A stretch of DNA of 64,000 nucleotides from Pampus argenteus (lineage: Eukaryota > Chordata > Actinopteri > Scombriformes > Stromateidae). Location of the stretch: positions 8,573,001-8,637,000 of the forward strand of contig CM072860.1 in the NCBI GenBank assembly GCA_036937835.1, in the 5' to 3' direction. The notes under the pieces are model-generated. The model saw nothing but the letters and a program-made list of their open reading frames with translations. It was not told the origin of the DNA and made no database searches. Each line of letters opens with the position of its first letter. Within the stretch, counting starts at the first letter, position 1. A program made the position numbers and the translations under genes. Below, piece by piece: positions 39,380-52,146 of this stretch.

Positions 39380-42300
39380 ACCACAAATTGTCCAGCTTTG
39401 GGAACACGCCTGAAAATAAGATGAGGAACTTGTGATGTTTCATCTTTAAATCTCACCTTAATAAGGTCTCCCAGTAGTTTGTTGGCTTCAGTATAGGCCT
39501 TCTTCACCTCCTTGAACTTATTTCCCAGTCCCATACTGTGAGCCTGCAATCAATCACAGTGAAACACAAATAGTATGAACAGCACAGAGAAAATAACAGT
39601 TTTTGCACATTTCCCGCTTAAGTAAAGAAATCACTGGCACTTCGGTGTCAACATGTGATTTAAGACTATAATTTGTGATAGCCACAGCTTTTAAATTTAA
39701 GATGCTCATCCAGCAAAAGCCACTTTTAAATAGTCCGACACTTTTTAGAGGGCGACCGTGAAGATGCCCGTTTCTACTTACTGTAGCATTAACATTAACA
39801 CATTAACATGTTGGTAAAGCAACAATTTGACTTTCTAAAGCAGTCCCCCTTATTCTCAAGAATGTGTTTTATACAACTATAATGTTACACAAAGCTAATC
39901 CTGTAGCTTCACACACAGAGGTAAGAAAATAGCTTTGTGAAATGCATCATAACTTATTTAGCTTTAAAAAAAATCAATCACTGACACAAAACATAATAAA
40001 AATGACTAGAATAGCTCAGTGTACCTGGAAGTGGAGGTTGGTGTACTGTCCTCCAGGTATCTCGTTCTCATAGACATCAGCGTTGCCAGATTTCATGGTG
40101 GCAGTGCAGTCAAATGGAGCATAGAGGCCTCTGGCTACTTCCCAGTATTCACTGTAGTCAAACACCTTCTCCAGAGCAATGCCTGCACCAGAGCAGAGCA
40201 GAACGACATGATATCAGTGGACAGCACGCTCAAACTCGACAACACTGATCTATTTATCCGAGACATAGACATTTGTCTAAAAAAAATAAAAATCTTATAT
40301 TTGGTATAATGTTTTGACTGATTAAATGTGTTGAATAGGGCATCATATTATTCATTTATGCTGTGTTAAAATGATTATTTGCAGCTTTATCAGCTTTAAA
40401 GCCAAAATCTCTAACTTTCACTATAAATACAGTATGGAAGCTTATGTGGAAACCTGCCATTTATCAGTGTTGGCCATCACAAAACTTGTGCCAGCTAGCA
40501 AATGGTGACGGTGCTGGGCTTATGCTGTTGAGTTTGATGTATGAAAATATAAACAGAATGTGAAGCTCGTCAGTTTGGACAGTGTGCAGAGGTTTTTTTT
40601 TTCCCCGACCCACCAGGCATGTGTGGACCTGTGTTTCCAACCACAGTGTGTATGTATGTATATATACACATACATTTTAATCTTTTTTTTAATGCTTTAG
40701 ATAAATACACATAAGCCTGTCTTGCTTTTGCCACACCAGAGCTGCTCATTAAATCTCTGTGATATTTTGTGATCCCTTGAAAAAACTAATTTTGCTTATA
40801 TTACTGACATCCTGCTCCTGCCAGTTAAGGTGTGCTGAAGCTGATTACTTTCAAAAGGAAAAAAATAAAATAAAATCTGCTTTAATGCCATGAATGAAAT
40901 GGACGTCCACTGAGCTTGGCTAATGATGACAAAAATCAGCCATGTTAATGAGACCAACTTAGTTTATTACATCCACAACAACAACTCAGTGACAAGCTGG
41001 AACTTTATGAGTAAAAGTGAGTATGAACTCCAAAAAGTGTTTGTGTGCTTCCACTGTGGTCTTGGCAGGGAAATGGAGCTACTGTGAAATTAATGTGAAA
41101 TTAATGTGCATGTTGTTGCTCCTCAAATCAACTGCCTGCCAAGGCACTCGGTAATTAGGTCCATTTCCTTCTGTTTGAGAACACCATTTTTGGAGCTTTC
41201 ATTTATGCTTCCAATGTGAAACGACGGCCTCAATTTAGAAGGGGGAAGTGACGAAATGTTCAACGTGACAGTTGATTCACATGTCAGCTCAGCTCTAATT
41301 TCACCACTCCAACGTCAGCCAAACATGCTCCACTTTGAGTACATCTATAGCAAATTTCAAAGCAGCTCCAGAGAGTGTAAATCTTAAAAAAAGCTTGCTT
41401 TTTACAAAACAATGATGCGAGATGCTCAGTGTAAGAAGACAATCTTTAGTAGCATCTAAATTTCCAGATGTTGGCTGTGATGCAGTGTTGTTGTTTACCA
41501 AATGAAAAGAGACTTTGACACTTTGAAATGTCTCTTCAGAAAATGCTACGTAGTCGATGTATCAAGGCTTTGGATTAGTGGACAAAACATATTTTGAAAT
41601 TTCTACCAAATAAACAGTAGTAGTCCTGTCCTTATACAAAAGTGTGGATACAAAAGCATTCTTCTCTGCTGCACTGAGGTTTTTGTGGGTGTAAAAAAAA
41701 CCCACAAACACCATTTCTGATTATTTTGTGGTGAACTGTGAATCTTTGAAACAGGAAATACTATAGCTCCCTGATTGACAACAAACCCACTCTTGTAGCA
41801 GTTGTGGAAACATTTCAACATGTCACAAAGATAAGCAAAAGGGTATATAGTGGGGATTTTACTTCAGTTGCATGAAAATATACAGATACTGTAAAGTCTT
41901 TTAGAGTACTGTAAAAATGTAAAATTTGTAAGTCAAAATGTCCTACATTTCTCACCATCTTCTACAGACATATCTCTGATATCTCTGCACAAGCCTATAG
42001 TTTCCTAAGGACATGTCTAATTAGCCTAACATCACGTCTGTGTGAAAGTCTTAAGAAAGCCACAAGTTAAGCTTTTTGTTTATTAGTTTATAAGTCAAGC
42101 CAAGCTGTGGCAACGGGCGATGGCAGGAACATCCTCGGTCAAACAACAGTAATGCTGGCTGTAATTAAGTATCGTCTTTTATCTACAGCATTTGCAGCAA
42201 CAGCTGATGATTGGGACACAGCCTGCTATCTTAAAAAGGTAATGGCAACAAATGTTAAGGATTCTGCCATTTGTCAATCAGGCTGCAGGTAAATATGTTT

Positions 42301-45300
42301 GTTTACTGCTGGTTACCCTCCTCAAATCATCAATCACTGCAAACCTATATCATGTGTATGTATCTCACAGACATCCAGGCACACATATGCGTGCACATAT
42401 ATAGATCAGTCATTCAGATGGCTGCTTGGCAGTGACAAAATGCCGTCAATATACAAGTCATTAGCAGCACAAACTCACTAATGCAGGAGACAAACAGACA
42501 AGCGTGTGCACACATGCCGAACACCAAAATAAGACAAACACACATATACTGTATTGGCACTTATAAGCTTGTGCACGCATTCTCTACACCACTGCAGACA
42601 CACACACACACACACACACACACAATGTGTGGTTGATGAGATGATGAAAGCTAACCAAAACACATAGATGAAGAAAGATGAGCAACGGGAAGATTCAGGG
42701 AGAGAAGAAGAGAAAAACAGAACACTGATAGATGAAGAAAGGGAGAGATGCGGGAGGTGAGCAAGAAGCTAAATGTGCTGGCTCACCTGCCTCACTGTCT
42801 GGGTTTAGTTGGCAGTTGTGTGTGTGTGTGTGTTTGTGGTGTGAGTGCCTACATATAGTAACATCTAATGTTTGTGTAGTGCGTTTGATGACTGCAACAT
42901 CTTTAACATCAGCAGTGTTGTCGCAGCTAGAAATGTTTCATCAACTAAATCCATGCATCATGAATGAGAAAAGGCAGTAAAGGCTATGACAAGTAAACAT
43001 AAGGACCACTTTATTGTGTCGTTATTCAACCGCACATTTTTTTTTTTGTGAGTATGTATGACTTTTGAAAATGCAACGTGTGTGTGCACATACTGTGGCT
43101 GATTGGATAAATAAACAACAGCTTCAAGACAAATTGAAATAACCAGTGAAGCCCTTCTTTTGCCATCAGGACAGTGATGCTGTGGGACACGAGAAGGACT
43201 GGATAGGAAAGAGCAAAGCGAGGAAGGGAGTGGAACAGGCATGTAAAACACTGTTAATTGCTTTGTCACTGAGTTTAGAGGGAGGGACGAGGAGGAGGAT
43301 GGAGAGCAATGTAAAAGAAGCAGCAGTGATAGGAGAAAACATGAAAGCAGAAGGAGCGAGGGAAATAGAGGAGGCAGAGCACACTGCAAAGCACAAAGCA
43401 CTGATTATGCTTTGTAAATGAGATTGGTGGGGGTCCGGGGGGGCAGTCAGGAAGGTATGGAAGTATCCAAGGCAGTACTCTGCTTGATTACAAAAGTAGT
43501 GAGCTAGGCAAACAGAAATAACAGGGGGGGAGAGGCATGAAGACAGGCAGAGATGAAAAGAGGAGACGAGCATAAGGTGACAGGTCTAAAAGAATTTGGA
43601 AGTGAGGAGGAGTGTGTATGCATGTGTATGCATAATGCATGTAGCCGGGTCACACGAGGATAGAGTACAAGTGTGCACATGTATGTGAGTGTGCGGGGGG
43701 ACTTCCTGAATCCTGTTTTCAGTCTCAAGTGAAGAAAATTAGAATTCCATGAATAAAGTGCCAGACTTGAAAATCTCTCGCTCTTGAGTAATGACCTTGT
43801 GTCTCTCTGTCTCTCTCTCGGGATACAATATGCTCACAAATTGATATTCTGTCACTTAACTGGACTGTGTCTAAATGCTGGGAGAGTTTCGCTGCCTTTG
43901 ATACTTTAATGCTGTATTTATGTCGTGTATCCTGATATTTGCTAACTCCAGAGGATAGATGTGAACCTGTTGCATTCAGCAGTGACTATTGTGAGTAAAA
44001 GGTTTTTCTTTTCACAGCACAAGTCACATCATACTCAAAACACAGCATATCTTAACAGCTGTGTTTTCTTAACGGACTATTACAGAAATTGCTTCCTCTT
44101 CTAAGACAGATATCTCCCTGTATGATTGTTAAATATCGCAGCAAAAACAATGAGTCAAGAAAAAAAAAGCCTATTCACACAGAGGAACACGCTGTGGGAC
44201 TAACAACAACAAGACCTGATGTTTAATCAGTACTGCAAATGAAAAAGATGTGTAAATATCACTTCAGACTGATAGCATAACATCATAAGGTGTTTCCAGG
44301 GGGAGCCTTTTGAGGACCTCAGGAACTTCGCCTGCTGTTTGATCAGAGGAACCAGGTGCTATATTTGGATCTTTGTATCATAGTTCCAGGTTTGAAAGAA
44401 ACGTTCCTGCTGCAGGGGTAAAACTTTCCAAAGGTTCAGGGAGGAGTTTTCAGGGTATGTACCCGGTGTGACTAGTATCAATATTAGAACAAGGGACTGA
44501 CATGTCTTGTAATGTTTATGAACATTAAAAACAACGTTAGGCTTTGTTGTCGGCTTCCTGGCTGCTGGCAGAGAGCTAAAGAGAGAGTGTGCAAACGAGC
44601 TGAGAGAGGGAGTGAAGGAGAAAAATAAAACTATAAAAACTTTAACTTTCATTTTCTCATTCATTTCAGACAATATTTTTATTCATTCATTCATCCATTC
44701 CATCCAATTCAAACATAAATACACATGAGAACATGGCAACTCTTTAAGATCTGTTATCTGTCCATAGTCTTCACGGCCCTTCAGAGGCAGTGGAAACACA
44801 AACAGGACTTGACTTTCTAATTTAGTTCCTCTGGTTCCATAGTTTTTGGTCGAGAAAGGTTAAGGCTGATAACGTTTCAAGAATCATGGCGTCTTTTCCT
44901 GGTTCTGAGTAATAGAAATGGACTATCGCATCTAGTTAGTCGAGCTGAGATTCTCCCAACAGCATTACTCTATATGACCAAGCAACATACCTCACATCAG
45001 TTTTAATTCCTTTAGCCTGTATCATATTCCTTCAGTTTCTAAACAGCAGTTTTTACAACTGGCAGCTTTAATACAATTTACACTCTGTCTGTTGCTGTGG
45101 GAGGCAGAGGTCAGTGAGCCCGGACAGTTATTAGCGCAGCGTGGGGCTCTAGTGTTTCTCACAGCCCTTAAAAATTACATTTGACCTCCTGAGAAGAATC
45201 GTTAGATAGAAAGGCAGTGGTGGTCTTTAGTATGGAGAAGAAGGCTTGTGACTAAAAGATCTCTGATAAAGCTGGCTAAAAGTGGGTTGGGAAAGCAAAT

Positions 45301-48300
45301 GAGTAACTAACAGACATGTCAAGGTTGACTTGGAGAAAAGCTCTTTACCCCTAAATGCTCCTGGAGGATTAGAGGACTGTAGCTGTACTGGGCAGAAGGT
45401 TTCAGTTGCTAGCATGCTGTGATGGAAATAAGAGCTCCTAATTTTATTCTACAATCAATATTTACATATACAAGCACACGAACAACGAACAAGGCCTTCA
45501 TAGCAGGAAGAAAAAGTCAGACATGAATTTGTGGCTACTTCTCATCTTAACTCATAATTATCTAAACCAATCATGTGCATGTTATCACTGAGCAGAATGC
45601 ATCTGACTTTCTGATTTAGGGCGATAATTAGTGATGTGCTCTGTCTTTTATTGATTCTTTGATTGATTTTTTCCCCCCCTTCATGTAAAGTAGGGGACTC
45701 TCAGGAGAGAAGCAGGAAGGACTCTGTACAAGAATGGTGATCTATAACCTGTCTCAGTAACAACTGCATTAGATATTAAAAGATGGATTTTCTGTGGATA
45801 TTTTAAGATATTAGTTCTAATCTACTGCCAAATGTTTTTTCGCAGGTCTTTGGTTCCAATGTTTGTCTCTGAGGAGCTCGTCACTTACCTGTGTCGAGCT
45901 TGGTCCCCTTGGCGCAGGCCACGATAGCTCCCATGCTGGGCTGAGAAGTCATCCCGGCCATTGAGTCGACCTGGAGACACAAAATCAGTATGAAACCTGC
46001 AGGCAAGTCTTCCTTGTTACCTTACCACCTTAATGAACTGTAATATGCATTTGCATATATGGGTATATTTATGTCTTGCCTGTTGAGTGTTATTTCTGTG
46101 TGCTTTATCATGTTTTATATAAATGGCAGAGTGAAAAGAGTTTAAGTAAACAAAAGGAAATGATACAAACAAATGTTTTTTTTTTCTTAGCGAGCGTGTC
46201 GGGTACACGGCGGATCACATCCACTCGTTTCTTTTCTCACAGAATTACAAGGAACTGAACAGCAGAACGGCTCCAAGCTGCAAATTGTTTTAATGAAACT
46301 GCCCGTACTGGCTGCATGCGTCAGTGAACACAGTAAGGGAAATGTTCCCAGTCTCATACATTGTTCCATCTGTCACATTTCACAGTGTAAACTGCAGCAA
46401 CTGGTAAAAAATAATTAATGTCGGTGTACGTTGTTAGGATTGCGGGGTACGTTTAATTTGGATGTGTACGGTGTTTGGTACTGATTACATAGAAGGCTTT
46501 ACGATCATGACCCTGAAAGACAGCGTTATGTCACAGCTTGTCCGTTAGTAAGTGATCTGTAGAACGGACTGAGGTGTACTCACTGCCACATCAACTACAT
46601 CCGCTCCAGCCTCAGCACAGGCCAGCATAGCAGCTACGCCCGCTCCAGCTGTGTCGTGTGTGTGCACGTGAATGGGAACGTCTGGGAAACGATCTCTCAG
46701 AGCACCGACCAGAAGCTTGCTGGGTTCTGGCTTCAGCAGTCCGGCCATATCCTGGCGAGAGATGGAGAAAGAGACACAAGGAAGAAGAGGGTAAATGGCA
46801 TTTCTGAAACTCTAGGGACCATGAATAGGCCTTAATCTAGATTTGTTAATCCTGTTAAGTGATTTTGTGACACACATCGAAACTTTAGATATGAAGCCCT
46901 GGACGAATTTAAACAAGGTTCATTTCAACCACCTGCCTAACTCCTCATTAGTGAGAGAAAGAGAACACAATGGTGGCCTGAGGCTGCTCATGAAAGATGG
47001 AACAGACCACAAACAGCAGATCATTTGGTGGATTTAAACACAAAAAAAAGTTTACAAGAATACCTAAATCCTTAAAGAGATGCGGACTATTGATTGAAAT
47101 TAGCTAAATAATCTTTGTATCTTCATTCATTCACGTTAACACTGGAGGTTTAATTTAAGCATTTTAGTCCTGAAGCAACTCTTAATCTTTTTTATGGAAA
47201 TCAGTTCAGTTAATTCAAGACCAGGCTACATCAAGGACTATTCCAATTATCTGTGAGAAAGAGATTTTCATTTAATCTCATAATCATAAAATAACCAACC
47301 TAATTTTACACTTGGAAAGCATCCTTTCACTACACGAAAAATCACACTTTCCCAGAGCTCAAACAAGAAAATTATTAAACGTAGATTTGAAAATGATTCA
47401 TTAGCACAACGAAACAATGACAAACATTCAGGGATTTATAGTCTTGAGAGGATGATTAAAATCTTAATTGATATTAACAGAAACTCCCAGACAGAGTTTA
47501 GATGTTTAGTTGAACTCTCTTTGGCGAGTTATAATGCATGCTCATTTCTGAACCAGCCTTTTATGAGACTGCAACTGCTGCGTGCGATGGTTCACACTGC
47601 GGCAGAGCAGGAGTTTATCATTTCATGTTTAAAAATATTTTGTCATGCTTGAATGAAGAAATGACTCCAGTGTGAGCATGATCACTGTCTTCATTTAGAT
47701 AAGAGGCTCAAGTATATACGTTTCTGAATAGGAAACTAAAAGTTTAGCACGTGAGTGTTTTCTGTTAATCAAAATGCAAACATAATAATGTCAATGTATT
47801 TATGTATTCATTAGGTATGGAGATCAGTTGGACAACAGAAACATTAACAGCAACAAACAGCGGCGGAAGTTATATAAGTTAGTTATATAATACAGGTGAT
47901 GGTGATAATTATTGTATATAGAACTCATTTAATGCAGAAACAATCAAGTGAATCTAAATGCCGTCAGCACACAAAGATAATATAAAGGTAACTGTATTCA
48001 GAATCCTATTAGTCAACTGAGATGTCTTTTCACCATAGATTAAGACAAGAACATTTGCTTCCTATATGCTATTTAGAGTCAGACATGTTAGACAGCAGAA
48101 AGGCTTAGCTGGTGGTTAGTGCAGGGCGCTGACATACATGTGCACGTGTGAAAAAGTGTTTGCAAAGATTCTTTCCAGTTGGTTTTGTGTTATTATGGTG
48201 ACAGATGGGCAGGGATTTTCCACACAGAAGTGCCAGGCTCTTCAGATTATCACAGGAAGGGGAAAAGTTTTTATAGCTGAATTCTTAATACGCAGTAAAC

Positions 48301-49557
48301 AACTCTGAAAACAAAACACTTATAACACTACTTTTATTCCTTTACCTTGATACATAGGATGTGGGTTCCGGCTTTGACAAGCTCATCTGCTAGTTTCAGA
48401 TAGTAGTCTAGGGAGTACTTCTGCCTCATTGGGTCGGATACATCTCCCGTGTACGAGATGGCAGCCTCCACTACGCCACCTGCTGCCCCAGCGGCCTCCA
48501 TGCCCAGCAGCATGTTTGGCAGGTAGTTCAGGGAATCGAACACACGGAAGATGTCCATGCCGTTCTCCTTGGCCACCTCGCAGAACCTAGTGGAGGGATG
48601 CGGATTAGCCGTGAGGGGGAGAAGATTATGCTAGTCAACAGTGCATACTTTTTTTTTTTTCCCAAATCAGTGACAGAAATAGGTTAGTAAGTCTGTCAGG
48701 ATTTATAGTACTGAACACAAACAAGATCATCACACAATATCTCTCCTTCTCTCACACACACACACATAATGAGTTTGTCTTCCTGCACAGTGTATTTACA
48801 GATAATAGCTCACATCTGGGTTGAGATAAGCCGTTTTTATCATCTCCATATCGCCATAAATATCACTGTACCTGACTAAATGCAATATTCTCACTATTTC
48901 CATGAAAAGTGATCTTACACAGCCTGGAGCAGAACACAATAAGTGGAAAGAAAAGTACCCCCGCCTCATTATCCAAGCTGCTAGTGGTAAATCCCTCCTG
49001 TTATTGCCTTGGCCTCGGTATCTTAATCAGGTTTTTCTATAACTGGGCTGAATATTTACTGTAGCGTTGTGTTTCTGTGAATGCGATATTTACATACACA
49101 GAGCTGTTCTGTTGGCAAATAAACACAAAGACACACTTAATGTTGTGAGAGAATTAACGGTCCTACATCTGTGTGCCCAGTATTTATCTAGCACTGCAAT
49201 GCATGTACTATGTTACATACAGTACAGTATACAGTAGTATACTAAGTGATAGTTATTCATATGCAAAAAACTTTTATTTCTGTTAAGAAATTAATTTCCT
49301 TTTTAAAGTGACAGGAAGATCTAATTATCAGTCATGTGACCCTTTCGTTCCTCCAGGCATTATGAACATTTTAAAACTTGTACCTCCCTCTCGCTGCAAA
49401 GTGTGCTGTACTGTGACCCTGTGAAATGCACTTGAAATCAGTTAAATGAAATGAAATTACACTTTGATTTGATTTAGTTAATGAAGACGCTTAGGCCACT
49501 TTGCTGCTGGCTGCCGCACTGAAAATGTCGGGGGCGAAAAAGTGACAGAGTGAAGGC

Positions 49558-49588
<31 letters not shown>

Positions 49589-50124
49589 CCGGGCAAACAG
49601 ATCAAAGCCATTAATCACAATCATGTGCAAATCTTTGATGGCGCTCCCCCTATGGGACACTGAGAGTGAGAGAGAGAGGGATGAAGAGCTGTGAGGATAG
49701 CAAGAGGGAGTTAAAAAGAGGGAAATAAGTGTGTAATGCAGAGAGATGAATGGAGGCATAAAAGAGGGAGTTATAAGAGTGGGGATAAATAATGTCTATA
49801 TGGTGTGTGTGGGGGGGGGGCAGCAAAAAAAATCAGGGAGGATTAGGGGAGGTGTGTGTGTCTGTGATTCAATGGAAAGGAGGGAGGAGGGGACAGCGGC
49901 ATTAGTCAAAAAGCCACTACTAATTTATTTGAGGTGAGGGGAATTACACTTTGTGCGTGTGTGTGTGTGTGTGAGACTGCAGAGGTGTGTGCTTGTGTAT
50001 ACGAGAGATATCCAAATCATGGAGGTAACTTTTGAATCCATTTGCAAAAGTGTTAGAGTATATGTGTAGGCACAGGACTATTTATGGCCCTAAAATGCAT
50101 CACTGGTGTATAACTATATCAATG

Positions 50125-50159
<35 letters not shown>

Positions 50160-52114
50160 CTCTGAGCAGTAGGAGGCAACAGGAGCACATCAACCAAACT
50201 GACCTGATTAAATGTGTGTGAGAGTTGTGTGGTTTGTGGGTAATAATTTCACAGAATCTCCACTGAGATATATTTAGAAAGAAAGCAACCTTGTCTGAGG
50301 GCTTCATGCTATAGAGGAGCAATATTGATCGACAAATTAAGAATGTATTTTTTTTTTTTCAAAACCACATTACCTCACTGCACTGGCTACCTGTATCTTT
50401 TAGAACTGATTTGAAAATCCTTTTACTTTTGTATAAATCTTAACATAACCTTGTGCCCTCCTATATCACATAAAATGAAGGCAGCAGGCCTTTCGTTTTA
50501 TGTTCCAGCGCTCATATCTTCCACTGCCTTTCTTTTAAAGGGGACATAGCATGCACTGTAGGTGCCACTTCAGTTGTCATCAATAGAAACAGACCTCTTG
50601 CAATCACGATGTATACTAAAGACTAAATTGTTTTCACAAGTTATTTTGAATACTTTGGATTACTGCTGGTTTGACGCATGTGTTGTAACTCAACTCAAAC
50701 ACAGACCTTCAATCAACCCAACTCAGCGATTTAGTGATATTTACATATTGTGGATATTATGGAAGCGCATTGAAATCAAGTCCGTCCTCATAGGTGTTCA
50801 TTAGGCTTAACAACATGACTGAATGCACATTTCCAGGTCTACATATTCAGTCTGGGCCTCCACTGGAATATCACTGCATGATTTACAGTGCGGCTCCTCT
50901 ATTCAGGATCTGTTTGAAACAGGCTGTTTGAGCTCTTTTCTCTATGAAGCCCCTCTCTGATGAGCCCACTCTGTTCTGATTGGTTAGCTCGCAGAGGCTG
51001 CCCCTCAGGAGATTTCCACTGGCTCCAAAGACCACGCAAATAAAGCACCTTTGCATGAAAGGATGGATTGATTGATGGATGGATGGACGTATGGATGAAT
51101 GGATGGACTGACTTGATTAAAGTGTCCTTCACTGCAGGGTGCCCAGCCTCTACGGGCTTACAACACATTTGATAACAACCACCAAAATGTCACGTAACAA
51201 ATTATGATGTACAGATCGACAAAAAAAGAAAAGAACGTTTTAAAAGAAACCATTTACACACAAAAAAAATATTATATAGTGTCCAAAAACAAATCTCCAC
51301 ATTAAAAAGCCAACTTAACATAAGGTATGACCTTCAGAGATTTTTTTACAGCAATGTTTGGTCTTATTATTTTGTGTATTTGTTTGTGGTATTTACAGAC
51401 CACAAAAACTCAATTTCAATTATGTGATGAAAAAACATGTATGACGTTGATGGTCGTCCATGTTGTTTCAATAGAAACGACCCAGTCAAGTCAAGTCAGC
51501 TTTATTTATATAGTGCTAAATCACAACAAAGTTGTCTCGTGAACATATTACATATAGAGAAGGTCTAGACTAATATCAATATATTTTATTCAAAGGGATT
51601 TTGGTTGAGTATTTTTATTAAATTTTTTTGCATAGTGCACTTACTGTAGGAGTAAAAGTCTGAGTGTATTGACTGCATTCTGCTGTACATTATAACACTT
51701 TACCAATAGTCTGTAGTAGTCAATGCATACATTAAGTGGCTAGAATGTGCAAACAAGGCAGATTAAGCTTGTGTGTGTGTGTGTGTGTGTGTGTGGACCT
51801 GGATTTCCATCCCTGCTTGTGTGCTTATTTCTAGAGAATTATTATCAAGTCTCCGTACTGTGAAGCAAATATAATACATGAAGTATGTGAGCTCTTAAAC
51901 ATTTAATTGTTTAATGAATGATTTAAGATGAAAATGTGTGTGTGTGTGTGACTCACTTAAAGACAGCATTGTCAGGGTAGTTGGTGTAGCCTACAGCGTT
52001 AGCTCCTCTTAGCAGCATCTGGAAGGGGACGTTGGGGATCAGAGCTCTCAGCTCCTGGAGTCTCTTCCATGGACACTCTGACAGGAACCTCATGGCCACG
52101 TCAAAGGTAGCACC

Positions 52115-52146
<32 letters not shown>

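Larger units (their letters stand above)
31138..39456 (-). other. pc intron between coding exons 9 and 10 (longest in window)
   Basis: An 8.3-kb phase-0 intron with three purine-rich tracts, several TG/AC microsatellites, a GT/GC repeat at about 32650-32705, an interspersed repeat at 33055 and a Tc1 relic at 38140-38320. No nested gene is recognised. Confidence 0.85.
48587..51956 (-). other. pc intron between coding exons 4 and 5
   Basis: A 3.4-kb phase-2 intron with GA and TG microsatellites, a LINE relic at 50360, a GGAT repeat at 51057 and a teleost repeat at 51480. Confidence 0.85.

Noticed and set aside
42958..43573. Minus-strand ORFs of 147 and 135 codons
   Set aside because: Composition-driven in a purine-rich intron of pc; no domain, and two frames are open at once.
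49385..49480. Possible repeat end near 'ACACTTTGATTTGATTTAG'
   Set aside because: Only a short string resembles fish repeat tails; too little to assign.
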